64,000 nt of DNA from Schwartzia succinivorans DSM 10502 (GTDB lineage Bacteria; Bacillota; Negativicutes; Selenomonadales; Selenomonadaceae). The stretch spans positions 284,565 through 348,564 of the forward strand of contig NZ_FQUG01000004.1 of assembly GCF_900129225.1 (NCBI RefSeq). The letters run 5' to 3'. Shown here one piece after another: positions 26,890 through 35,524 of the stretch. The notes beneath the pieces are model-generated. The model was not told where the DNA came from, did not search any database, and saw only the letters and a program-made list of their open reading frames with translations. The translations under genes and the position numbers were made by a program. Within the stretch, counting starts at the first letter, position 1. Each line of letters opens with the position of its first letter.

Positions 26890-27420
26890 TCAGATCTTTT
26901 CTACCTGGTCAAAATCCAATTCCACGACTGTCTCGCGTCCGAACATATCAACAAGCGCTTTCAGCTTGCCCTTTGTCTGATCGACTTCCGTGACTGTCGC
27001 AGGGAAATTTTCAAATGCTCCCGAATGAATGTGAACCGCCTGTCCCGGCTCAACATCGAGCACCGGACGCAGTTCTTCATCTCCTGATGTACGAAGAATA
27101 CGCTTGACTTCTGAATCCGTCAATGGAATCGGCTTTGTACCTGAACCTACAAACCCGGTCACACCCGGCGTATTCCGAACTACATACCAGGAGCGGTCAT
27201 TTACGATCATCTCCACAAGAGCATATCCCGGGAAGACTTTTTTCTTCATGACCTTTTTACGGCCGTCGCGAACCTCAACATCATCCTCCATCGGGACAAC
27301 GACGTTGAAAATCTCGTCTTCCATACCCATGGACTGCACTTTGCGTTCCAAATTCGTCTTTACTTTATTCTCGTAACCGGAATATGTATGTATTACATAC
27401 CACTTTTTCTCTGATTCCAT
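26890..27420 (-). CDS. nusG: transcription termination/antitermination factor NusG
   Basis: A paralogue of Spt5 that binds RNA polymerase and couples it to ribosomes or Rho. The NGN domain begins [16 protein letters not shown], and the C-terminal KOW domain carries [18 protein letters not shown]. Length is 176. The only reasonable start is the ATG at 27420 (a GTG lies directly before it). No Shine-Dalgarno lies at normal distance; a good GGAGG at 27446-27450 is 25 bases away. A perfect 7-bp hairpin fills the space and brings the effective spacing to 8. See the separate entry. Confidence 0.96.
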   Translation of the reverse strand: MESEKKWYVIHTYSGYENKVKTNLERKVQSMGMEDEIFNVVVPMEDDVEVRDGRKKVMKKKVFPGYALVEMIVNDRSWYVVRNTPGVTGFVGSGTKPIPLTDSEVKRILRTSGDEELRPVLDVEPGQAVHIHSGAFENFPATVTEVDQTKGKLKALVDMFGRETVVELDFDQVEKI

Positions 27421-27450
27421 CACAAGGGATGCGCTGCATCCCCCACCTCC
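27421..27450 (-). promoter_or_regulatory. nusG: nusG ribosome-binding site with a hairpin in the spacer
   Basis: Minus strand: GGAGG (27450-27446), then GGGATGC-AGC-GCATCCC, a perfect 7-bp stem with a 3-base loop (27442-27426), then the ATG at 27420. If the hairpin forms, SD-to-start spacing drops from 25 to 8 bases. It may act as a fixed structural spacer or a conditional switch. Confidence 0.65.
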
Positions 27451-27456
27451 AGTCGT

Positions 27457-27684
27457 TTATCGTAGAAGAAGCTGAAAAAGCCGGGCGAATACCGTATCGC
27501 ACACCCAAATGAGCGCGCAAACGATAACAACCGCAACTCCGACAACTCCCGTGTTCACCAAAAGTTCACGTCGTGAAGACCATGAAACTTTCTTCATCTC
27601 CGCGACGACTTCCTCACAAAACCGCTTTGGATTGAACCCAGATTCAGACTGTACAGCTGATGCCTTTTCATCTGCCAAACTCAA
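27457..27684 (-). CDS. secE: preprotein translocase subunit SecE
   Basis: The small essential subunit clamping SecY in the translocon. The 75-residue single-TM form is present: an amphipathic segment (CEEVVAEMKKVSWSSRREL) followed by one hydrophobic helix (about residues 44-66). The start codon is TTG at 27684, with a GAGGAT site just upstream, 36 bases after rpmG. Partner SecY is encoded at 46952-48208. Confidence 0.94.
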   Translation of the reverse strand: MSLADEKASAVQSESGFNPKRFCEEVVAEMKKVSWSSRRELLVNTGVVGVAVVIVCALIWVCDTVFARLFQLLLR

Positions 27685-27720
27685 TTCACATCCTCACAAT
27701 CCTGCACCTTCAAAAAGCTA

Positions 27721-27870
27721 TTACTTCGTCTCTTTATGCGGCGTATGCTTTTTGCAGAATTTGCAGTACTTGTTGAATTCCAAACGATCCGGGTCGTTTT
27801 TCTTGTTCTTATTGGTCTGATAGTTGCGGTTTTTGCAAACTGTGCAGGCCAATGTAACTGCGTTACGCAT
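27721..27870 (-). CDS. rpmG: 50S ribosomal protein L33, zinc-binding form
   Basis: A 49-residue ribosomal protein. Start [19 protein letters not shown], with C9/C12 and C36/C39 forming a zinc ribbon (CKFCKKH near the end). It is the Cys-containing (C+) type rather than the zinc-independent paralogue. AAAGGAG lies 8 bases before the ATG at 27870. It opens the rpmG-secE-nusG-rplKAJL transcript. Confidence 0.95.
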   Translation of the reverse strand: MRNAVTLACTVCKNRNYQTNKNKKNDPDRLEFNKYCKFCKKHTPHKETK

Positions 27871-27985
27871 CCTATGCACTCCTTTACTTCATTGCGAATA
27901 AGCTGCCTGGAAAGCACCGGAGCGCTGACTCTCTGCTTATTCTTACGCGCAAAATAATAGTAAACCTTCGAAACGTCACTAATAT

Positions 27986-28014
27986 AATTTATCATACTTG
28001 TCCCTGTGTGTCAA
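27986..28014 (-). promoter_or_regulatory. promoter of the rpmG-secE-nusG-rplKAJL operon
   Basis: Minus strand: perfect -35 TTGACA (28014-28009), 17-base spacer, -10 TAAATT (27991-27986). It lies between the tRNA terminator and rpmG. Confidence 0.65.
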
Positions 28015-28080
28015 CAAACCCCCGCGGTATTTTTTACCGCTCACAGGATTTTCTCATAGGACGTATCGAGCAAAACAAAA

Positions 28081-28097
28081 GCCCCAGATTCTGGGGC
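28081..28097 (-). terminator. terminator of the tRNA operon
   Basis: GCCCCAG / CTGGGGC 7-bp stem with a 3-base loop, followed by TTTTGTTTTG on the minus strand, 12 bases after tRNA-Met. Confidence 0.88.
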
Positions 28098-28108
28098 GGT
28101 CTCACAAA

Positions 28109-28185
28109 TGGTGGCGGAAGGGAGATTCGAACTCTCGACACTGCGGGTATGAACCGCATGCTCTAGCCAACTGAGCTATTCCGCC
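28109..28185 (-). tRNA. tRNA-Met (CAU), elongator
   Basis: Cloverleaf with a GGCGGAA acceptor paired to UUCCGCC, anticodon CAU, a T-arm with GUUCGAAUC, and an encoded CCA end. It has a paired G1-C72 and so is the elongator type. It could instead be an Ile tRNA whose anticodon C is modified (k2C), which the sequence alone cannot exclude. Confidence 0.88.
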
Positions 28186-28198
28186 ATGTTAAATTATA

Positions 28199-28274
28199 TG
28201 GAGCTGATGACCGGGATTGAACCGGTGACCTTATCCTTACCAAGGATACGCTCTGCCGACTGAGCTACATCAGC
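28199..28274 (-). tRNA. tRNA-Thr (GGU)
   Basis: Acceptor GCUGAUG / CAUCAGC, anticodon loop UUGGUAA giving GGU, T-loop GUUCAAUCC, CCA encoded. It is separated from tRNA-Met by 13 bases. Confidence 0.95.
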
Positions 28275-28286
28275 ACGCTGAGCATT

Positions 28287-28362
<76 letters not shown>

Positions 28363-28370
28363 ATAAAAAA

Positions 28371-28455
28371 TGGTGGGCAGGGATGGATTCGAACCATCGT
28401 AGCCTACGGCGACGGATTTACAGTCCGTTCCCTTTAACCACTCGGGCACCTACCC
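28371..28455 (-). tRNA. tRNA-Tyr (GUA)
   Basis: A class II tRNA of 85 nt with a long variable arm, anticodon GUA in a CUGUAAA loop, acceptor GGGUAGG / CCUGCCC and encoded CCA. It lies between the two initiator tRNA copies. Confidence 0.95.
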
Positions 28456-28487
28456 ATGCAACAGCACCTAAGCGCTGGAAAATGCTT

Positions 28488-28563
<76 letters not shown>

Positions 28564-28603
28564 ATGTTTGTCTGCCTTGTTAATCACTGGCTGACAAGTA
28601 AAG

Positions 28604-28632
28604 ATTATAGTATATGTCGCAGGGTTTGTAAA
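28604..28632 (-). promoter_or_regulatory. tRNA operon promoter
   Basis: Minus strand: -35 TTTACA (28632-28627), 17-base spacer, perfect -10 TATAAT (28609-28604), about 35 bases before the first tRNA. Confidence 0.8.
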
Positions 28633-28651
28633 GGGCTTTTGTAAAAGTTTT

Positions 28652-29863
28652 TTAGATTTTTTGAATCTTTTTTTCTTCTATTACCCGGTCAAGGATAATA
28701 CCCGCAAGTTCCCGCTTGGACAGAAGCGGAAATTCCTCTATGCTTCCGTCTCTTCTGATGAGCTTTATGAGGTTCGTTTCCGAATTAAATCCCGCCTGTG
28801 GCTTCGTGACATCATTTGCCACGATATAGTCAAGATTCTTCTTCTCAACCTTTGCCTTTGCGTTCTCAATAAGGTTCTGTGTCTCTGCGGCGAATCCCAC
28901 GAGAACCTGCCCCTCTTTTTTGCGTTTGCCAAGCTCAAACAGAATGTCCGGATTTTTCTCCAGCACCAGCGTAAGCTCTTTGTCATTCTTCTTGATTTTC
29001 TGGTCTGCGACTTCCTTGGCGTGATAGTCCGCCACGGCGGCCGCCTTGATTACAATGCGGCTGTCCTCTGCCTCACGCAGTACCGCGTCCATCATTTCCC
29101 TTGCTGATTCCACAGGTATAAACTCTTTGAGACCTTCCGGCGGAATGAGCGCCGACGGCCCCGACACGAGAACAACATCAGCTCCGCGGGATACCGCCTC
29201 CGCTGCAATGGCATAGCCCATTTTTCCGCTGGAACGGTTTCCTATATATCTCACCGGATCAATCGGTTCAACTGTTCCTGCCGCGGTAACAAGGACCTTT
29301 ACTCCCCTGAGGGATTCGTTTTCTTTGAAAAAATCATCCATTGCACGCACAAGCTCCACAGGCTCAGGAAGTCTTCCCGGACCTGCTGTTCCGCAGGCAA
29401 GATGTCCGCTTGCAGGATTTATAATATGTGCTCCTGCTTTTTTCAGCGTCTCAATGTTTTTTTGTACAACGGGATTCATGTACATATTAGAATTCATTGC
29501 AGGCGCAAAGAAAACAGGTGCCTTCGTTGCCAGAAGGGTTGTGGTCAGCATATCATCACCGATTCCAACGGCTGCCTTTGCAATTATGTTGGCAGTTGCC
29601 GGTGCTATAAGAAAGGCATCCGCCAGCTGCGCAAGCGCTATATGCTGCACATTAAAATGCGTTATAGGAGCCCACATATCACTTGTCACCGGCTGTCCTG
29701 TAATTTCACGGAAGGTAAGCTCCGTAACGAATTCCTTTGCTTCCTTTGTCATGATGACATGTACTTCCGCCCCTGCCTGACGAAGTTTGCTGGCAACCTC
29801 CACGGATTTGTAGGCAGCAATGCCGCCTGTCACTCCCAAAACGATTTTTTTCCCTTTTAGCAT
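28652..29863 (-). CDS. coaBC: bifunctional phosphopantothenoylcysteine synthetase/decarboxylase
   Basis: Two consecutive steps of CoA synthesis: CTP-dependent ligation of cysteine to 4'-phosphopantothenate (CoaB) and FMN-dependent decarboxylation (CoaC). The N-terminal flavoprotein half shows VTGGIAAYKSVE, the APAMNSNMY substrate motif and a GHLACGTAGPGR substrate-clamp region with Cys. The C-terminal half (from about residue 190) has the NRSSGKMGYAIA motif and an AAAVADYHAKEVADQKIKK segment with the nucleotide-binding Lys. Length 403 is normal. The start is the ATG at 29863; the ATG at 29872 abuts the AAGGA site. It follows rpoZ, the usual order in Bacillota. Confidence 0.96.
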   Translation of the reverse strand: MLKGKKIVLGVTGGIAAYKSVEVASKLRQAGAEVHVIMTKEAKEFVTELTFREITGQPVTSDMWAPITHFNVQHIALAQLADAFLIAPATANIIAKAAVGIGDDMLTTTLLATKAPVFFAPAMNSNMYMNPVVQKNIETLKKAGAHIINPASGHLACGTAGPGRLPEPVELVRAMDDFFKENESLRGVKVLVTAAGTVEPIDPVRYIGNRSSGKMGYAIAAEAVSRGADVVLVSGPSALIPPEGLKEFIPVESAREMMDAVLREAEDSRIVIKAAAVADYHAKEVADQKIKKNDKELTLVLEKNPDILFELGKRKKEGQVLVGFAAETQNLIENAKAKVEKKNLDYIVANDVTKPQAGFNSETNLIKLIRRDGSIEEFPLLSKRELAGIILDRVIEEKKIQKI

Positions 29864-29917
29864 CTTTTCCATTCCTTCGTTATCCCTGTGCTGTACACGA
29901 GGTTTGTTGTAATGCTG

Positions 29918-30130
29918 TTACTTAATGCTTGCTTTTGTACGGGAATAGCTGATACGGTCTGCAGCTACCTCCGAAAGAGCCTTTGTTACGTTTTTCGTGG
30001 TTTTTACTTCGACTTTTACCTCAGCACCGTCCAGAAGCTGACGTGCGCGTTTTGCAGCCAGTACAACCAGTGTGTAGCGGCTGTCTACTCTTTTCAAAAG
30101 TTCCTTCAGTGGTGGTGTTACGATATCCAT
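29918..30130 (-). CDS. rpoZ: RNA polymerase omega subunit
   Basis: A small subunit that chaperones beta-prime. The 70-residue protein holds the conserved LLKRVDSRYTLVVLAAKRARQL core. The start is the ATG at 30130 with AAAGGAG 10 bases upstream; the ATG at 30139 nearly touches the site and overlaps the gmk stop. It is 5 bases after gmk. Confidence 0.93.
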   Translation of the reverse strand: MDIVTPPLKELLKRVDSRYTLVVLAAKRARQLLDGAEVKVEVKTTKNVTKALSEVAADRISYSRTKASIK

Positions 30131-30135
30131 TCTAT

Positions 30136-30750
30136 TCATTCTCCTTTACTCTTTGAAATTTCATTTATAATTGCGGTGCATCTTTTGCTTTTGAAATGCT
30201 CCGCTTTCAAAATTGCAGCTACTGTCTCAACCGTTTCCTCTACGGATTCGTTGATAACGGCATACTGATATTTTTCAGCAAGCTTTATTTCTCCTGCCGC
30301 CGCATTAAGGCGTCTTTTAATGCTGTCCTCTGCATCGGTTCCGCGTCCGCGGATTCTTTTTTCCAGTTCTTCCAGTGAAGGCGGAAGTATGAATATAAAT
30401 ACTCCCTCCGGGAATTTTTCCATGACCTTCAGCGCGCCCTGGGTATCTATCTCCAAAAGGATGTCCTTACCCGCAGAAAGCTTTTCGCGAATCGGTGCCA
30501 GAGGAGTTCCGTAGTAATTTCCGTAGACCTCAGCCCACTCAAGGAGCTCACCGTTTTGAATCATTTCTTCAAATACAGTCTTTTCCTTGAAATAATAGTT
30601 GACTCCGTCCTGTTCCCCTTCACGGGGCTTGCGTGTTGTCGCTGAAATAGAATATGCGATTTCAGGATGCTTTGCAAGAAGAGCGCTGCAGACAGTTCCC
30701 TTCCCTGTACCGGAGGGACCTGATATAACAATCAGACATCCTTCACTCAT
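30136..30750 (-). CDS. gmk: guanylate kinase
   Basis: Phosphorylates GMP to GDP with ATP, essential for GTP supply. P-loop [10 protein letters not shown] at residues 11-20, the GMP-binding STTRKPR-type loop ([17 protein letters not shown]) and a lid region with [15 protein letters not shown] are present. The start is the ATG at 30750 (205 residues), 8 bases inside the end of remA; a frame extension to 30843 overlaps remA and is not likely. It lies between remA and rpoZ, a conserved Bacillota arrangement. Confidence 0.95.
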   Translation of the reverse strand: MSEGCLIVISGPSGTGKGTVCSALLAKHPEIAYSISATTRKPREGEQDGVNYYFKEKTVFEEMIQNGELLEWAEVYGNYYGTPLAPIREKLSAGKDILLEIDTQGALKVMEKFPEGVFIFILPPSLEELEKRIRGRGTDAEDSIKRRLNAAAGEIKLAEKYQYAVINESVEETVETVAAILKAEHFKSKRCTAIINEISKSKGE

Positions 30751-31027
30751 TCTCATCCACATCCTTTGCTTTAAAGTCCTGGTCATCAGTGCCTGAAATA
30801 CGGTGCGCGATTGTCTCCGGCTGTACAGCAGAAAGGACAACATGTCCGCAGTCGGTTATTATTACCGAGCGGGTTCTCCTTCCGTATGTGGCATCGATTA
30901 CCGAACCTTTTTCTCTGGCTTCCTGCACAATGCGTTTGATTGGCGCAGACTCAGGACTGACGATTGCAACGATGCGGTTTGCCATAACGATGTTGCCAAA
31001 CCCGATGTTGATAAGCTTTATCTCCAT
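30743..31027 (-). CDS. remA: RemA-family regulator (DUF370)
   Basis: A 94-residue DNA-binding protein. In B. subtilis RemA is needed for biofilm matrix gene expression. Conserved blocks include [20 protein letters not shown] and [14 protein letters not shown]. The acidic tail (KDVDENE) is longer than average. It lies between yicC and gmk, as in other Bacillota, and this cluster is a good marker of the phylum. Its targets here are unknown. Confidence 0.93.
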   Translation of the reverse strand: MEIKLINIGFGNIVMANRIVAIVSPESAPIKRIVQEAREKGSVIDATYGRRTRSVIITDCGHVVLSAVQPETIAHRISGTDDQDFKAKDVDENE

Positions 31028-31036
31028 TATGGCACC

Positions 31037-31915
31037 TCACTCCAGATTTTGTATCTGCTCACGCAGCTTCTCAATCTCACTTTTTACGTCAACGACAATC
31101 TGGGCTGCCTCGGCATTATTCGCCTTGGAAGCAGTTGTGTTAATCTCACGGTTCATTTCCTGTATTAAGAAGTCAAGCTTGCGTCCCACAGGCTCGTCTG
31201 ACTCAAGAATTTTGCGAAACTGTGCAAAATGGCTCTTAAGCCGTACCATTTCCTCTGTAAAGTTTACTCTGTCGGAATAAATTGCCGTCTCCTGAATAAT
31301 ACGGTTCTGGTCAATCTCCTCTGCAGAGAGAAGCTCACCCAGTGTCTTTTGCAGACGTTCGCGGTATGCCGCCACAATCTGCGGTGCAAGCCCGGCAATC
31401 TTTTCAACCATATTCTCCATGCGTTCAAGGCGGTCAATGAAGTCCTGCTTAAGGTTAGCGCCCTCTTCCTCACGCATGTGCGTGAGGTTTCTCAATGCCC
31501 CGTCCATTGCTTCAGCCAAAACAGCCTCAAGTCCTTCAAAGGACTCCTCATTATCCTCTACCTTTATGATGTCAGGAAAGGCCGCCACCTGCGTGATATC
31601 ATCAGGTCTTGGCAGATGAAGAAGGTCACTGAGCTCGTTCAATGCCTTATGGTAAGCAATAGCAAGATTTTTGTCAACCCGTACACTCTGAGTCTTGTCC
31701 TTTTTCTCTGTTAAGGAGACGTTCACATCAAGCTTTCCGCGGGATACATATTCCTTTATCTTCTTTTTCATGCCCTCCGCGAAGGCATCTATCTTATGCG
31801 GCATGTGAAATCCGATTTCAAGATACCTCTGATTCACAGATTTGACTTCAATCAGAACACGGTAGCTGTCATCCTCTGCCGCACCTGCACCGAATCCGGT
31901 CATACTCTTCAGCAT
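31037..31915 (-). CDS. yicC: YicC/YloC-family endoribonuclease
   Basis: A 292-residue protein of the YicC family, shown in other bacteria to be an endoribonuclease or an RNA-degradation adaptor. N-terminal MTGFGAGAAEDDSYRVLIEVKSVN and C-terminal LDFLIQEMNREINTTASKAN are the family signatures. A long helical middle links them. It starts the remA-gmk-rpoZ-coaBC segment, 9 bases ahead of remA. Confidence 0.93.
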   Translation of the reverse strand: MLKSMTGFGAGAAEDDSYRVLIEVKSVNQRYLEIGFHMPHKIDAFAEGMKKKIKEYVSRGKLDVNVSLTEKKDKTQSVRVDKNLAIAYHKALNELSDLLHLPRPDDITQVAAFPDIIKVEDNEESFEGLEAVLAEAMDGALRNLTHMREEEGANLKQDFIDRLERMENMVEKIAGLAPQIVAAYRERLQKTLGELLSAEEIDQNRIIQETAIYSDRVNFTEEMVRLKSHFAQFRKILESDEPVGRKLDFLIQEMNREINTTASKANNAEAAQIVVDVKSEIEKLREQIQNLE

Positions 31916-31936
31916 ACGCTCGCCCCTATCCGAATT

Positions 31937-32776
31937 TTAAATATATGTTCCTTTATAAACCTCTTCCGCAGGACCTGTCATATAGATATGATTGTCCTTT
32001 TCAGACCACTCTATGAACAGCTTCCCGCCGTCCAGCTCTATCTCAGCCTGTCTTTCGGTTCTGTCATTAAGCACACATGCCGTGAGCGTCGCGCAGGCGC
32101 CCGTACCGCATGCCATAGTTACTGCGGCTCCGCGTTCCCATACGCGCATGCGCACATGGTTTTTATCACGTACGGAAACAAATTCCGTGTTTACGCGGTT
32201 TGGAAATGCAGGATGATTTTCAAATGCCGGCCCCAGTTTTTCAATGTCCAGCGTACTGAGGTCGTCCCACAAAACAACACAGTGCGGATTTCCCATTGAA
32301 ACACATGTAACATGATAGGTTTCACCAAGCACCTCTATTGTCTTGTCCACAACGCGTCCCGTACCGAACCCCTTTGTAGGTATCTTTTCGGCATCAAGCA
32401 CAGGCTGTCCCATATCTACCCGTACTCCGGTAATCCTGCCGTTTTCCTTGATAATCTTGGGCACTAAAATTCCTGCGCCGGTCTCTACCGTAAATTCTTC
32501 TACCGGCACAAGTCCAAGCTCATATACCCATCTTGCAAAGCAGCGGATTCCATTACCACACATCTCTGCCTCACTGCCGTCGGTATTATATATGCGCATA
32601 CGTGTATCCGCCTTGTCTGACGGACGTATGATAATAAGACCATCCGCACCTATGCCGTAATGACGGTCGCACATTTTTCTCGAAAGCTCTGCAGGATCCT
32701 TTATGCTTTCGCTTCTGTCATCTACAAGCACGAAATCATTTCCGCAGCCCTGCCATTTAGTAAACTCTATTCCCAT
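31937..32776 (-). CDS. dapF: diaminopimelate epimerase
   Basis: Racemises LL- to meso-diaminopimelate without cofactor. The two catalytic Cys are present: C73 in AEMCGNGIRC and a second in MACGTGACATL. Also seen are GNDFVLVD near the N-terminus and CVSMGNPHCV. Length 279 is normal. It lies 21 bases upstream of yicC on the same strand. The same window encodes ddh, which reaches meso-DAP without this epimerase. Confidence 0.96.
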   Translation of the reverse strand: MGIEFTKWQGCGNDFVLVDDRSESIKDPAELSRKMCDRHYGIGADGLIIIRPSDKADTRMRIYNTDGSEAEMCGNGIRCFARWVYELGLVPVEEFTVETGAGILVPKIIKENGRITGVRVDMGQPVLDAEKIPTKGFGTGRVVDKTIEVLGETYHVTCVSMGNPHCVVLWDDLSTLDIEKLGPAFENHPAFPNRVNTEFVSVRDKNHVRMRVWERGAAVTMACGTGACATLTACVLNDRTERQAEIELDGGKLFIEWSEKDNHIYMTGPAEEVYKGTYI

Positions 32777-32842
32777 TGAATTCCTCCGCTCGACGAAACT
32801 GCCACCAATCTCAGCGTTTCCTCAAAAAGTCTTTTTATTATT

Positions 32843-33655
32843 TTAGTCTTTTCCCTCAGACAGCGCAAGGGATTGGAGAATACCGTATTTTACCTTGCTG
32901 TATTTCCCTCCGACGGTGCTTTGAAAGCCCAGACGGTCAAATTCTGTGCTTTTGCTTGTTTCCTTTAATACAACGCGGCCTTTTGAAACACGCAGTGCTT
33001 CCCTGATGGCTTCCTCCGAAAGCGGCATAGGATCTGCAAGGCTCCGTAGAGGCGCCATGCTGCTGCTCTCCTGAAAAGGGTGACGAAACATCGGGTCGAA
33101 GTAAACTGCATCGTAGGAGTTATCCTCACATGACCGCAGAAAAGAAAGATGCTCCTCCGCCACTACCTCAATGCGTCGCATAGCCGCCGTTGTCGCAGGA
33201 TTTTCACTTTCGCAGTTGGAAAGTCCATAGCGGACTACCTCCGCCATAACAGCGTTCGCTTCAAGTGCCGTAACATGTCCTGTTTCCCCTGCCGCATAGC
33301 TTTCAACAATAGCATCCGAGCCAAGCCCCAGGGTACAGTCAAGAATACGCATCCCAGGCTCAATCGCAAGAGCCTCTACCAGATGATCGCCCTTACCCTG
33401 CCTGATGTTTTTTATACGAAGATGTGCCATGCTTGGATGAAAGAACATTTCCCCTTCCGGTGTTTCGATAAGCAGCTGACCGCTTCGGGCCACCAGTATG
33501 TTATCTGCCCCCGTCTTTTCACGAAGATCTTCCAAAGAGAGCTTGCCACGCGGTATGTACGCGATGCCGAGTTTTTCGGCAGTTTCCTTTGCCAGCCGTA
33601 TTTGGCTGTCCTTTTCCTTTCCTCCGGTCGTAACGATATATTTTTTGAAATCCAT
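32843..33655 (-). CDS. class I SAM-dependent methyltransferase, RsmJ/YpiP-like
   Basis: A soluble methyltransferase of 270 residues. SAM-binding motif I reads RILDCTLGLGSDA (about 103-115), an acidic motif II lies in TALEANAVMA and FDPMF (186-190) matches motif IV. The N-terminal VTTGGKEKDSQIRLAKETAE part and overall layout resemble RsmJ (16S rRNA m2G1516) and the uncharacterised B. subtilis YpiP. The rRNA substrate is inferred. It is translated 3 bases after mutL and likely shares its transcript. Confidence 0.82.
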   Translation of the reverse strand: MDFKKYIVTTGGKEKDSQIRLAKETAEKLGIAYIPRGKLSLEDLREKTGADNILVARSGQLLIETPEGEMFFHPSMAHLRIKNIRQGKGDHLVEALAIEPGMRILDCTLGLGSDAIVESYAAGETGHVTALEANAVMAEVVRYGLSNCESENPATTAAMRRIEVVAEEHLSFLRSCEDNSYDAVYFDPMFRHPFQESSSMAPLRSLADPMPLSEEAIREALRVSKGRVVLKETSKSTEFDRLGFQSTVGGKYSKVKYGILQSLALSEGKD

Positions 33656-33658
33656 ACC

Positions 33659-35524
33659 TTACGTCCTCTTGAACATCTTTGCCAGGTCTTTGCTTTCAAA
33701 CCGAAGAATAGTCGGACGCCCGTGAGGACATGTGTAAGGACGCTCCGTATGAGCCAGCTCGTCAAGGATAATCTGCATTTGTCTCAGATTCAGTTCCTCT
33801 CCGCGTTTTATGGCCGCGCGGCATGCAGTCGTTGCGATACAGGCATGACGTATCTCGGCGGCTGTCGGGGAGTGCATCGAGAGAAGTGCCTCTACGATTT
33901 TTCTGAGCACTGTCTCCGCTTCACTGTCAGGAATATCCGACGGAACTGCTTTAAGCCGTACCTCCTGCGGTCCGCCTGCCTCCATATCAAACCCCAGAGA
34001 ATGCAGGAGTGCCTGATGGGATTCCAAAAGCTCCATTTCCTGCCTTCCGAATGACATAATCGGATGCACAAGAAGCTGCTGTGACGGAATTCCATCAGCC
34101 ATCCTCGAAAATTTATCGTAAAGGATGCGCTCATGTGCAGCGTGCTGGTCGATAATGTAAAGACTTTCCGGATCCTGGGCGATTATGTAACAAAGAGCGA
34201 CCTGCCCGATGGGAACCATAGAAAGCTGTCTATCCATCTCCATATCAATAAGGGGCTGCTCTGCGACCTTTTCCTGATATGCCGCCTCCGTCGGAGCATA
34301 ACTGCTGTTCTCGGTTCTGCGTTCCATCTGTACAAGCTGCTGTGCTTCGGCAAAGGCTTCCATATCCGCCACCGTCCCCGACGCTACAGCCGAGGAAAAT
34401 GACTGCGCCATCCCGCTGCTTCTTTCCTCGTGAAAATTCTGTGGTACAGCCGGCGCAGTATTGAGAGTCATGCCTTCCATTGTGTAGCGGCGCTCCGGAT
34501 GCTCCACAACTGCCGCGACCTCAGTCAGCTTCTGCCCCGAAGGACGGATAGCATCAAGGACAGATTTATATACGGCCTTGAACATGCGGCCCTCATCCTC
34601 AAACTTTATTTCAATTTTTCTTGGATGAACGTTGACATCAACAGACCTCTGAGGAACCTCAATGAAAAGTACTGCCAAAGGATATCCTGCCTTCGGCAGA
34701 AGTGAATGATACGCGTTGTCCAAAGCCTTTGACATGGACTTGCTTTCCACAAGACGGTCATTGACGATAAATGTCTGCCAGTTTCTGGAGCTTCTTATCA
34801 TGGACGGCTTAGTAAGAAAGCCGGTGATTTTAACATCTGTATCCTCAAACCCGACCGTGAGAAGTGCCTCACCTGCCTGCGTTCCATATACAGCCGTTAT
34901 GGCATCCTCAAGACGCCCTGTCCCCGGTGTCGTCATTGATACTTTATTGTTTGAAATAAAACGAAACGCTATTTCAGGATGCGAAAGAGCGAGCTTCGTA
35001 AGACATTCACTTATTTTTCCGCCCTCGGTGTGGGTTGTTTTCATGAATTTCTTACGGGCTGGCGTGTTAAAGAAAAGATCCTCAACACGGATTGTTGTTC
35101 CGACACGGCAGCCTGTCTCCTCTACCTGCGGTTCTCCGTCGCCTGTTATACGTACTGATGTGCCAAGCTCGTCGCCTGCGCGTCGTGTCATCATTGAAAA
35201 TCTTGAAACCGAGGCAATAGTCGGCAGTGCTTCACCCCGAAAGCCCAGTGTACCTATCGTTACAAGATCATCAGCTTCGCGGATTTTGCTTGTGGCATGG
35301 CGTTTTACAGCCATTTGCGCGTCCTCCATGGTCATTCCGCAGCCGTCATCCGTCACGCGCATAAAGCTGGTTCCGCCCGCCATGATTTCAACCTCAATGC
35401 GTTTTGCCCCTGCGTCAATGGAGTTTTCAACCAGCTCCTTTATGACGGAGGCCGGTCTTTCTACCACCTCTCCTGCCGCAATCTTGTTGATGGTTCCATC
35501 ATCGAGTACATGGATAAGACTCAT
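33659..35524 (-). CDS. mutL: DNA mismatch repair protein MutL
   Basis: The mismatch-repair matchmaker with endonuclease activity. The N-terminal GHKL ATPase domain shows IAAGEVVERPASVIKELVEN, DDGCGM and GFRGEALPTIASV. The C-terminal dimerisation domain keeps the endonuclease motif DQHAAHERILYDKF and the metal-binding CPHGRPT, so it belongs to the nicking type found in bacteria without MutH. The linker (about 330-430) is Gln/Glu/Pro-rich. The ATG at 35524 overlaps the mutS stop by 4 bases. Length 621. Confidence 0.97.
   Translation of the reverse strand: MSLIHVLDDGTINKIAAGEVVERPASVIKELVENSIDAGAKRIEVEIMAGGTSFMRVTDDGCGMTMEDAQMAVKRHATSKIREADDLVTIGTLGFRGEALPTIASVSRFSMMTRRAGDELGTSVRITGDGEPQVEETGCRVGTTIRVEDLFFNTPARKKFMKTTHTEGGKISECLTKLALSHPEIAFRFISNNKVSMTTPGTGRLEDAITAVYGTQAGEALLTVGFEDTDVKITGFLTKPSMIRSSRNWQTFIVNDRLVESKSMSKALDNAYHSLLPKAGYPLAVLFIEVPQRSVDVNVHPRKIEIKFEDEGRMFKAVYKSVLDAIRPSGQKLTEVAAVVEHPERRYTMEGMTLNTAPAVPQNFHEERSSGMAQSFSSAVASGTVADMEAFAEAQQLVQMERRTENSSYAPTEAAYQEKVAEQPLIDMEMDRQLSMVPIGQVALCYIIAQDPESLYIIDQHAAHERILYDKFSRMADGIPSQQLLVHPIMSFGRQEMELLESHQALLHSLGFDMEAGGPQEVRLKAVPSDIPDSEAETVLRKIVEALLSMHSPTAAEIRHACIATTACRAAIKRGEELNLRQMQIILDELAHTERPYTCPHGRPTILRFESKDLAKMFKRT

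Noticed and set aside
27681-27995. minus-strand ORF overlapping rpmG
   Set aside because: Out of frame with the unmistakable L33 gene (27721-27870) and extends into the promoter.
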